Below, piece after piece: positions 13,247 to 18,980 of a DNA stretch of 18,980 nt (positions are counted from its first letter, which is position 1; the number at the start of each line of letters is the position of its first letter). The DNA comes from Fibrobacter sp. (GTDB lineage Bacteria; Fibrobacterota; Fibrobacteria; Fibrobacterales; Fibrobacteraceae). Where the stretch lies: contig JAFWRL010000194.1 in the NCBI GenBank assembly GCA_017520105.1, positions 1 through 18,980 on the forward strand, written 5' to 3'. The translations under genes were made by a program, and so were the position numbers. The notes below the pieces were generated by a model. That model was not told the DNA's origin and did no database searches. It saw only the letters and a program-made list of their open reading frames with translations.

Positions 13247-13720
13247 CTAGTCTAGTTCGCCACGTTCGGCAGCCTTACGCATTTTCGCACACCGTTCTTG
13301 TCGGTATGATTGATATTCATTCGGTTCCAAATCATCGCGTTCAACAAAATAACTTGTAACAGTATTGCCGTCGCAATCTACACGTTCAGACTGGTTCTGA
13401 TTGTAAGAAGCTTCTTCCTTTTCTTCGGCACACATTCTTTGAGCGGCTGAAGCATCCGGATATGTGACTTTTTCGGTAATGTCTGCTTTTTTGTGACCAT
13501 CATCGTCCAATGACACTTCGATGGTCACGTCGTGAACTAAGCCCTGATACGATTCAATCACGTGAACGCTGTTGCCGGAGCGGCTGACATCGCACTGGAA
13601 TCCGCTTTTAGTACCTTCACTTGAAGGATTACTACTAGTATCGGAATCACAAGCAGTCAAGGCAAGCAAACTAAACGAGACCGCAAGCGCAGCCACGGAA
13701 AACAAAAATTTCGGATTCAC
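13247..13720 (-). CDS. Lipoprotein with one copy of the same four-cysteine domain
   Basis: 157 residues. MNPKFLFSVAALAVSFSLLALTACDSD is a lipoprotein signal (lipobox LTAC, Cys24). The single domain (about 41-157) has cysteines at 43, 97, 116 and 144. Its first strand CDVSRSGNSVHVIESYQGL is nearly the same as CEVSRSGKAVTILQSYKGL in the second repeat of the next gene, and both proteins end in a charged helix closing with GE(L/I)D. The distance between the second and third cysteine is 19 residues in all three copies. The start codon is GTG (13718-13720) with AGGAGA five nt upstream. The function is unknown; it is probably the first gene of a two-gene operon with the following lipoprotein. Confidence 0.78.
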   Translation of the reverse strand: MNPKFLFSVAALAVSFSLLALTACDSDTSSNPSSEGTKSGFQCDVSRSGNSVHVIESYQGLVHDVTIEVSLDDDGHKKADITEKVTYPDASAAQRMCAEEKEEASYNQNQSERVDCDGNTVTSYFVERDDLEPNEYQSYRQERCAKMRKAAERGELD

Positions 13721-13892
13721 GGTCTCTCCTTTTCAAACTCCTAAACAGTCCCGCAAAGAACAAAACATGTCCAAGCAGAACCTTTAAAACAATATAAATA
13801 TTTTAACACAAAAAAAACACTGGTAAAAAAAGAAACAGCCTTGTTTGCCAAGTTTCCCGATATTCCTTTTCATATAGACTTGCCCTAAATTC

Positions 13893-13900
13893 TATATTTG
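13893..13900 (+). promoter_or_regulatory. TATATTTG element just before rimO
   Basis: TATATTTG matches the Bacteroidota -7 consensus TAnnTTTG and lies 5 nt before the rimO ATG, with 7 nt between TATATT and ATG. A weak -35-like TTCATA is 18 nt upstream. The geometry suggests a very short or absent leader; GGGG overlaps the place where a ribosome site would be. Confidence 0.4.
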
Positions 13901-13905
13901 GGGAT

Positions 13906-15219
13906 ATGCCTACAAAAAAGCCCAAAGTATTTGTCGTGCATCTCGGATGCGCTAAAAACCAGGTCGATGCGGAAAACCTCGTCGGCGAAATGCTCCACGC
14001 CGGGTTCGTCACTTGCGATTCCGCCGCCAAGGCGGACTACGTCCTCGTGAACACGTGCGGTTTTATCGAAGCAGCGAAAGAAGAATCCATCAACGCGATT
14101 CTCGAACAGGCGAAAGCGAAAAAGGCAAAGCAGAAGCTGATTGTTTCGGGCTGCCTGAGCGGCCGCTACGGCGAAGAGCTGATGAAGGAACTGCCCGAAG
14201 TAGATTTTTGGGTCGGCACGTACAAGCCGGGCGAACTTTTGAAGAAGATGGGCATCGTCGCTCCGCAGAATTGCGATGCAGAGAACCTCCCCCGCATGAA
14301 CCTGGGCGGATTCCCGCACCACGCTTATCTGAAAATTGCGGAAGGCTGTAACCGTCGCTGCGCCTACTGCGCCATCCCGCTGATTCGCGGCAAGCAGGAC
14401 TCGCGCTCCATCGAAGATATCGTCGCCGAAGCGAAAGATCTCGAAGCCCAGGGCGTCAAGGAAATTACTTTGATTGCACAGGATACGACTTACTTTGGGC
14501 GTGAAAAGGGAAAGAAGGGCGGAACGCTAGTACAGCTTTTGCGCGCACTCCTCGACAACACGAGCATTCCGTGGATTCGCATGCTCTACTGGTACCCGAT
14601 GTTCGTAGATGACGAACTGTTGGACATGATGGCAAACGAACCGCGACTTGTGAAGTACGTCGATATGCCCATCCAGCACGCCAGCGACAAGATGCTGAAG
14701 CTCATGAAGCGCAATTACCGCAAAAAGGAACTTGTCGAACTGTTACACAAGATCCGCGAACGCATCCCGGGCGTGACGTTGCGCAGTACAGTACTCGTCG
14801 GATTCCCCGGCGAAACGCACGAAGACTTCGAGGAGCTGATGGAACTGCTGCAAGACGTGCAGTTCGACCATCTGGGCGGGTTCGTGTTCAGCCCCGAAGA
14901 AGGAACTCCCGTGATGGAAATGGACTTGCCCGCAGTCGATGAAAGCGATGCCCGCGCAAGGCTCGAAGCGGTCACCGACTTCCAGGAAGAACTTGCCGCC
15001 GAATACGCAGAGAACATGATCGGCAAGACGGTCCGCATCATCATCGACCAAGTCGCCGAAGAAAGCGAATACCACTTCTACGGCCGCACGGAAGGCAACT
15101 CGATGGAAAACGACGATATCGTGAAGGTCATCGAAGGCGATGGCGACGTGGGCGAATTCCACAACGCACTTGTAGTCGATGCCGAACCGCATGAACTTGT
15201 AGTGAAGATTGTGGATTAG
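13906..15219 (+). CDS. rimO: Ribosomal protein S12 methylthiotransferase RimO
   Basis: 437 residues, normal for RimO, a radical-SAM enzyme that adds a methylthio group to the conserved aspartate of ribosomal protein S12. The N-terminal UPF0004 domain binds an auxiliary 4Fe-4S cluster through Cys15 (LGCAKNQVDAE), Cys51 (VNTCGFI) and Cys83 (SGCLSGRY). The radical-SAM CxxxCxxC is C148-C152-C155 in AEGCNRRCAYCAIPLIRG. Later elements LYWYPMF, MPIQHASDKMLK.M.R and STVLVGFPGETHEDF are typical, and a TRAM RNA-binding domain occupies about 370-437 (GKTVRIIID...). LGCAKNQVD and LYWYP favour RimO over MiaB. It is the only CDS of its transcript, followed by hairpin repeats and a tRNA gene. Confidence 0.95.
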   Translation: MPTKKPKVFVVHLGCAKNQVDAENLVGEMLHAGFVTCDSAAKADYVLVNTCGFIEAAKEESINAILEQAKAKKAKQKLIVSGCLSGRYGEELMKELPEVDFWVGTYKPGELLKKMGIVAPQNCDAENLPRMNLGGFPHHAYLKIAEGCNRRCAYCAIPLIRGKQDSRSIEDIVAEAKDLEAQGVKEITLIAQDTTYFGREKGKKGGTLVQLLRALLDNTSIPWIRMLYWYPMFVDDELLDMMANEPRLVKYVDMPIQHASDKMLKLMKRNYRKKELVELLHKIRERIPGVTLRSTVLVGFPGETHEDFEELMELLQDVQFDHLGGFVFSPEEGTPVMEMDLPAVDESDARARLEAVTDFQEELAAEYAENMIGKTVRIIIDQVAEESEYHFYGRTEGNSMENDDIVKVIEGDGDVGEFHNALVVDAEPHELVVKIVD

Positions 15220-15224
15220 TGATA

Positions 15225-15255
15225 GGCGACCCCGGCACGAAGGCCGGGGTGACAG
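15225..15255 (+). repeat. Hairpin element ending TGACAGC, copy 2
   Basis: A perfect 7-bp stem CCCCGGC / GCCGGGG (15230-15236 and 15243-15249) with loop ACGAAG, preceded by GGCGA and followed by TGACAGC. Same layout as the element at 8350. It begins right after the rimO stop, where two loose heptamers (GTGGATT AGTGATA) overlap the TAG. Confidence 0.65.
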
Positions 15256-15278
15256 CAAAAAACATTTTTCGCAAGCAT

Positions 15279-15309
15279 TGTCATGCCAGACCCCCGTTCC
15301 GGCATCACC
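15279..15309 (-). repeat. Hairpin element ending TGACA, copy 3 (inverted)
   Basis: On the minus strand GGTGA precedes a 7-bp stem TGCCGGA / TCTGGCA with one G-T pair, and TGACA follows. It is oriented opposite to copy 2, 29 bp away, so the two form a head-to-head pair upstream of the tRNA gene. Confidence 0.55.
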
Positions 15310-15316
15310 TTTTTAC

Positions 15317-15322
15317 TATATT
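15317..15322 (+). promoter_or_regulatory. Candidate -10 box of the tRNA gene
   Basis: TATATT, 20 bp before the first base of the tRNA. The matching -35 region falls in the hairpin repeat and is poor, so the call rests on the -10 only. Confidence 0.35.
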
Positions 15323-15342
15323 AACCGCACGAAAACGCACAC

Positions 15343-15414
15343 GCCCGTGTATCACAATGGATAGTGTCCTTCCCTCCGAAGGAAGGTATTCCGGTTCGAT
15401 TCCGGACATGGGTA
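15343..15414 (+). tRNA. tRNA-Arg (anticodon CCG, codon CGG)
   Basis: A 72-nt cloverleaf. Acceptor GCCCGTG pairs with CATGGGT (G-U at 1-72 and 5-68), D-loop AATGGATA, anticodon stem CTTCC/GGAAG with loop CTCCGAA (anticodon CCG at 15376-15378), variable loop GTAT, and T-arm TCCGG-TTCGATT-CCGGA. A20 in the D-loop and C35 are known arginine identity elements. The D-stem has only three pairs because positions 10 and 25 are both T. The 3' CCA is not encoded. A terminator follows directly. Confidence 0.9.
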
Positions 15415-15415
15415 T

Positions 15416-15452
15416 AAAAAAAGCCCGCAGCGATGAACTGCTGGGCTTTTTT
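15416..15452. terminator. Terminator after tRNA-Arg, probably bidirectional
   Basis: An A-run then GCCCGCAG (15423-15430) pairs with CTGCTGGGC (15438-15446) with one bulged T around a CGATGAA loop, followed by six T. The leading A-run makes it equally suited to end the leftward gene whose stop is at 15471. Confidence 0.88.
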
Positions 15453-15470
15453 GCATAAACGCTTAGACAA

Positions 15471-16490
15471 TTATTTAGCGTTCTTGCGTTCCTTTTCACG
15501 CAAACGGCGGCGCTTTTCGGTATCGTCCGGGAAGAATTCCGGGAACGCATAACCGATAGTCACACCGAACACGATACCGGTCTTGTCCATACCGTTCGGC
15601 TTGTTCACGACGCGGGATGCGTAAGTATCTTCGGCTTCGGTCCTGGAATCGACAGTCTTCTTGAAGCTCGGGTTCTTTTCCGGAGCCTTGCCGAGTTCCG
15701 GCGCATAGTACATGCCGAAGGAGAACTGCAAATAGTACCATTCGTTCGAGAGATAGGACACCAGAATGTCAAACTGGAATCCGTTTACTGAAATCAACTT
15801 ACGGAGATTATTTTCATCCGGTTCCATGTCATGGTCGTAGTAAACCGTACCGTAAGAAGCGGACAAGCCCAAGTGGATAGGAATCTTCGGGAAGAAGTAG
15901 TAGTTGAGGCCGACTTTATAGCCCGTACCACCTTCAAGTTCCATATAGTCAAATTCGTTGTCCTTGACCTTCGGCAAGAAACCGAAAGAGGCAAAGGCAC
16001 CGATATGCCAACGCGTGATGTATTCTGCACCGATACCAAGACCCACGCCCGTTTCGCCCATGAACGGCATACGGGAACCGAGACCCACTTCAAAAATGAG
16101 ACGGTCTTTCAGCCAGTCGCGGCGGCGTTCCGAGTTTGCGTATTCGTCAGCGCGCTGGTCTTCTTCGAACTTTTTGCGGGTAAGGAAGTCCTGCCTCTGG
16201 GCGGCACTCATGCCCGCCGTAGAAACTTCGGCATTTTCCTCTTCGTCATCATCGTCGGCAGAAACAGCCGTGGCGGCAGGAGCACTCTCAGGAGTTGCAG
16301 CAGCCCCGTCATTGGCATCCGCCTCAGCAGGAGCGGCAACTTCTGGGGCAGGAGCCTCCGGAGCTTCAACCGTTTTTTCTGCGGCAACACGGGCCTTTTT
16401 AGACTTCAACGCCGCCCTACGTGACTTTGTAGGGGCAGCCCAAGCAACCAAACATGCTAAGCACACCAGCAACAACAATTTTTTCAGCAT
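15471..16490 (-). CDS. Outer-membrane barrel protein with Ala/Pro/Glu linker
   Basis: 339 residues from the ATG at 16488-16490, with GAGG seven nt upstream; the frame also has a TTG one codon earlier. MLKKLLLLVCLACLVAWA is a signal peptide. A basic patch (TKSRRAALKSKKAR) follows, then a long Ala/Pro/Glu/Asp stretch ending in DDDDEEEN (about 40-88), a helical segment (AAQRQDFLTRKKFEEDQRADEYANSERRRDW, about 96-126), and a C-terminal barrel of about 200 residues: FEVGLGSRMPF, GVGLGIGAEYITRWHIGAFASFGF, GYKVGLNYYFF, IHLGLSASYGTVYY, YYLQFSFGMYY, GIVFGVTIGYAF. The tail is very basic. The linker could reach through the periplasm toward peptidoglycan. The function is unknown. Confidence 0.75.
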   Translation of the reverse strand: MLKKLLLLVCLACLVAWAAPTKSRRAALKSKKARVAAEKTVEAPEAPAPEVAAPAEADANDGAAATPESAPAATAVSADDDDEEENAEVSTAGMSAAQRQDFLTRKKFEEDQRADEYANSERRRDWLKDRLIFEVGLGSRMPFMGETGVGLGIGAEYITRWHIGAFASFGFLPKVKDNEFDYMELEGGTGYKVGLNYYFFPKIPIHLGLSASYGTVYYDHDMEPDENNLRKLISVNGFQFDILVSYLSNEWYYLQFSFGMYYAPELGKAPEKNPSFKKTVDSRTEAEDTYASRVVNKPNGMDKTGIVFGVTIGYAFPEFFPDDTEKRRRLREKERKNAK

Positions 16491-16612
16491 CAAAAGCCTC
16501 TAATAGAAAACTACGCTTGGAATATAACTTTTTATCCCTGTTTTTTATCAAAAACTTCATGTAAAACTTGTGTTTTCGTTTGATTTTACATTTTTGTAAG
16601 ATTCTAGTATAA

Positions 16613-17560
16613 CTATTGAGCCTTTATTAACTTAGCTTTGATAGAACCGAGCGCAATTTCGCACTCCATGAGCACCGGAATTCGCTTTTCGTCGTCGGTA
16701 AACCAGATGAAAATGCGTCCCTTGGAGTTGAAAATGCCGTCGCCGTCGAGCACAGGTTCCACCTTGACCGTCTTGAACGTGCCCAAATCGGTCTCAATCG
16801 TTTCCCGCCCATGGATGATGACTTTCAGTTCGTAGCGTTTTTTGCCGCTTACAGCAGAAAAACGGGAGGTTTCCCCCACTTTAAGCGGCATGGTGCGGAC
16901 AAGATAAAACGCCGACATGATGCTGTGTTCGAGTCCGTCGATGGTCACAGAGGTATCGGCGGAGCGCTTGACCGTGTGCTTGACGGGGTCCTTGAAAACC
17001 GTATCGGAAAGGACGGCTTTCTTGCCGTTGCGGTCGAATTTAATGAGCGACTTGTTATGGAACTTGCCTTCGTGGAGGGACTTGCGGAAAATATCGGTCA
17101 TGAGGCCTTTGTTGTTGACAAGCGTATAAACGGTATCGTAAACCGGATAGAACTTGTTGACGGTCTTATTGGCGGTCGCAAACGTCAAAAATTCCGTTTT
17201 GCCGTCCTTGCGCGGCTTGACTTCGAGAGTGGCGTAACCGGCCGTGATGAACCCCCAGCGAAGTTCGAATTCAAGGCGTTCGCCCTTCATCCAAGGTTTT
17301 TGGACTTCGGGAAGGGTCTTCCATTTGGGGAGAGGAACGCTAGAGCTAGACGATAAAGATTCAGCAGTTTGCGAAACAGGGGCCTGTGCAGAAACGGACT
17401 GCGGAATAGCAACTTGATCAGAAAGGGACCCTATAGCGGACTGCGACGAAAGAGCGGTATTTGAAGACGAAGAAAGTACGGCAGTCTCATCGGCAAACGA
17501 GACCGTCAAGAGCAACACAAGCTCGAACAATAAAACGTTTTTTAAAATGCGATAGAACAT
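16613..17560 (-). CDS. DUF3108 family envelope protein with serine-rich N-terminal linker
   Basis: 315 residues from the ATG at 17558-17560; a GTG two codons upstream is an alternative, and neither has a clear ribosome site. MFYRILKNVLLFELVLLLTVSFADE is a signal peptide. Residues about 28-80 are a Ser/Ala/Gln-rich linker (LSSSSNTALSSQSA ... SLSSSSSVP). The rest matches DUF3108: GERLEFELRWGFITAGYATLEVKP at the start, LVNNKGLMTDIFRKSLHEGKF in the middle, and the closing DGDGIFNSKGRIFIWFTDDEKRIPVLMECEIALGSIKAKL. These proteins are periplasmic or outer-membrane-associated beta-sheet proteins of unknown function. The serine-rich linker resembles that of the next lipoprotein. TATATT lies about 35 bp upstream. 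Confidence 0.8.
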   Translation of the reverse strand: MFYRILKNVLLFELVLLLTVSFADETAVLSSSSNTALSSQSAIGSLSDQVAIPQSVSAQAPVSQTAESLSSSSSVPLPKWKTLPEVQKPWMKGERLEFELRWGFITAGYATLEVKPRKDGKTEFLTFATANKTVNKFYPVYDTVYTLVNNKGLMTDIFRKSLHEGKFHNKSLIKFDRNGKKAVLSDTVFKDPVKHTVKRSADTSVTIDGLEHSIMSAFYLVRTMPLKVGETSRFSAVSGKKRYELKVIIHGRETIETDLGTFKTVKVEPVLDGDGIFNSKGRIFIWFTDDEKRIPVLMECEIALGSIKAKLIKAQ

Positions 17561-17618
17561 AAGCACAACATAGGCTAAAATTTAAGATAACGACAATATA
17601 CAAAAGTCGTGATTCGTT

Positions 17619-17679
17619 AGACGAGAGACAAGAGACGAGAGACGAGAGAATTATGACAAGACGAGTGATTAGTGGGATA
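17619..17679. repeat. Heptanucleotide array E (AGACGAG), switching to AGTGATT-type units
   Basis: Four 7-nt units AGACGAG, AGACAAG, AGACGAG, AGACGAG (17619-17646) and a partial AGA. After 12 bp another AGACGAG (17659-17665) runs into GTGATTA GTGGGAT, again with AG at 7-nt spacing. AGTGATT is the unit found inverted near array B. The tract fills the spacer between the two flanking leftward genes and is followed by GAATGACAACG. Confidence 0.75.
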
Positions 17680-17716
17680 AGAGGAATGACAACGAAGCAA
17701 GGTGAGGAAAATCACA

Positions 17717-18865
17717 CTACTTCTTCGCTGCTATAAACTTCGTCGTAACCGCTAGCGAATCCTGCCTACCAAACTGATCGGTGTAAATCAGCGTCCAAGC
17801 AATGGTCGTATCCGTTTTCAAAGCTTGAGCACTAGCATTGTACAAATTTACTTTCCGTTTATCCACATAAGCAAAAGGATATCGATCGTGAACTTGATCG
17901 ATACAAGCATTCATAACATAAATTGTTTGTGACGAACTGAAGGGAGACGGATAATAACTGGACGATGATTGCGGAATCGTGGGGCTACTTTTGAAAGACA
18001 TTCCTTCAGGAAGACCCTTCGCTTGAAGCTGGTAATTGCTAAGAATTTGACCGCTGAGATAGTCTTCCGTTTTATAGTCCAACTGAGCAAAAGCTGCACG
18101 GAAGGCCACAGAATCCAACGCCGGGATATCATATATAGGCATTGCATCCGTTATTTTATTCGGGCCATAATTGATAAATAGCGTTTTCTCCGTAATCTTT
18201 GGAGGGTAGTACGTCGATGCAGAGGGGCACCTAGAGCAATCATTTTTCGAATAGCAAACAATTTGAGTAGAGCCGATGTAGCAAAGCCCATGTAGAGTGC
18301 AATTCCCCTCAAGGGCTAAAGTCACCGTGTCCAAAATCCCGTTTTTCATCGTAGGACGAACAAAGCTGACACGGTCATATTCCCCATTGGCATTGAGATT
18401 TATGTAGCTGACATCCGCTGGCAACGGGACATTTCCGTCAGAAAGAGATTCTTTACCAATGAATTGAACCTCACGGCCAGCAATATAGCTTTGGCTTGAA
18501 GCGCTTGTGGTAACATCGAAAACTTGATATTTGAGTTCAGCACCCGTCTCAGCCACGGAAGACGCGGGCACAGATCCGCTAGAGACAGAAGCAGAAGAGA
18601 CTAAAGCCATTTCGCTAGAGATAGAAACTCCATTGGAGATAGGGACTTCATTGGAGAGAGGAACTCCATTAGAGAGAGGCTTGTCAGAACTAGCGCTAGA
18701 AAGAATTTCGCTGGAGCCGTTGCCAGAAGAAGTCCCCTGCAAATTCTCGGCAACACTTGATGAAAGATTGGATTCGCCAGCAATCGGCATAATCGGTTCG
18801 TTCGAATCGCTCGAGCACGACAACAACACCATCAGCGGGATAACACAAGACAGTTTTTTCACCAT
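17717..18865 (-). CDS. Serine-rich lipoprotein of unknown function
   Basis: 382 residues from the ATG at 18863-18865, with a strong GGAGG five nt upstream; five further codons upstream are open but unsupported. MVKKLSCVIPLMVLLSCSSDSNEP is a lipoprotein signal (lipobox LLSC, Cys17). Residues 18-108 are a Ser/Asn/Val linker that includes four six-residue repeats of the PLSNGV type (63-86), encoded by an 18-bp tandem repeat. The remaining ~270 residues (ELKYQVFDVTTSAS...) contain five clustered cysteines (189, 195, 204, 210, 213; NCTLHGLCY...CYSKNDCSRC), a second Ser-rich break (QSSSSYYPSPFSSS) and a closing strand-rich part (IAWTLIYTDQFGRQDSLAVTTKF). Serine-rich linkers after the lipobox are typical of Fibrobacter surface proteins. 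No domain is recognised. Confidence 0.75.
   Translation of the reverse strand: MVKKLSCVIPLMVLLSCSSDSNEPIMPIAGESNLSSSVAENLQGTSSGNGSSEILSSASSDKPLSNGVPLSNEVPISNGVSISSEMALVSSASVSSGSVPASSVAETGAELKYQVFDVTTSASSQSYIAGREVQFIGKESLSDGNVPLPADVSYINLNANGEYDRVSFVRPTMKNGILDTVTLALEGNCTLHGLCYIGSTQIVCYSKNDCSRCPSASTYYPPKITEKTLFINYGPNKITDAMPIYDIPALDSVAFRAAFAQLDYKTEDYLSGQILSNYQLQAKGLPEGMSFKSSPTIPQSSSSYYPSPFSSSQTIYVMNACIDQVHDRYPFAYVDKRKVNLYNASAQALKTDTTIAWTLIYTDQFGRQDSLAVTTKFIAAKK
18609..18680 (-). repeat. In-frame 18-bp tandem repeat in the lipoprotein linker
   Basis: Four 18-bp units; the inner ones read ACTCCATTGGAGATAGGG, ACTTCATTGGAGAGAGGA and ACTCCATTAGAGAGAGGC on the plus strand, the first is more diverged. 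Each encodes six residues (PLSNGV, PLSNEV, PISNGV, SISSEM), so gain or loss of a unit keeps the frame and only changes linker length. Confidence 0.8.
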
Positions 18866-18952
18866 TTTTCCTCCTAACAAGATTATTTTTCGTTGTTGAC
18901 TTTAATTAGCCGTATTTTATTTGGCCGCAAACAACCCTCTTCCAATAGATTC

Positions 18953-18958
18953 AATATA
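18953..18958 (-). promoter_or_regulatory. Candidate -10 box for the serine-rich lipoprotein gene
   Basis: Minus-strand TATATT followed by GAAT, about 87 nt before the ATG. The -35 would fall on the window edge and cannot be judged. Confidence 0.35.
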
Positions 18959-18980
18959 CATTTTATTTAATACGAAAAAA

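Noticed and set aside
16583..16602. AT-rich stem-loop ATTTTACA / TGTAAGAT as a terminator of the DUF3108 gene
   Set aside because: The stem is weak, contains a wobble and is not followed by a T-run in the gene's direction.

Overview
The window looks like a chromosomal segment from a Gram-negative bacterium of the Fibrobacterota, most likely Fibrobacter or a close relative. This is inferred from features read in the sequence, not from a database match. They are: several outer-membrane beta-barrel proteins, lipoproteins with long serine-rich linkers after the lipobox, a small histone H1-like (Hc1-type) protein, menaquinone synthesis by the futalosine route (mqnB, mqnD), and promoters whose -10 element is repeatedly TATATT or TATATTTG, close to the TAnnTTTG element of the related Bacteroidota.

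Layout. 1-41 is the start of a leftward secreted-protein gene that runs off the edge. 229-4411 is a leftward block: tyrS, a PfkB-family sugar kinase, mqnB (gaps of 8 and 11 bp, so probably one transcript), then a repeat-bearing spacer, mqnD and the Hc1-like gene. 4684-6019 holds two tandem paralogous outer-membrane proteins on the plus strand with a terminator between them. 6094-8315 holds a GAF-AAA+-HTH regulator of the sigma54-activator type with a degenerate GAFTGA loop, and another beta-barrel protein. 8316-8494 is a dense cluster of hairpins and short repeats. 8495-11327 carries yqeY, rpsU and a membrane-bound dCache-HAMP-PP2C phosphatase. 11674-12216 is a SPOR-domain lipoprotein, convergent with two lipoproteins (12297-13720) that share a four-cysteine domain present three times. 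13906-15219 is rimO, followed by hairpin repeats and a tRNA-Arg(CCG). 15471-18865 is leftward again: a barrel protein with a charged linker, a DUF3108 protein and a serine-rich lipoprotein.

How the genes relate. Translation genes (tyrS, rpsU, yqeY, rimO, tRNA-Arg), two menaquinone genes and several envelope proteins are interleaved. There is no mobile element with a transposase, no CRISPR array, and no recognisable defence or biosynthetic cluster.

The least ordinary signals are: (i) a family of short intergenic arrays with a strict 7-nt period and different unit sequences, at five places and usually about four units long, close to gene starts or stops; (ii) an enhancer-binding-type regulator that keeps its ATPase motifs but has GALVGV where GAFTGA is expected; and (iii) the lineage-looking four-cysteine lipoprotein domain. 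I did not find a complete new multi-gene system and do not claim one.
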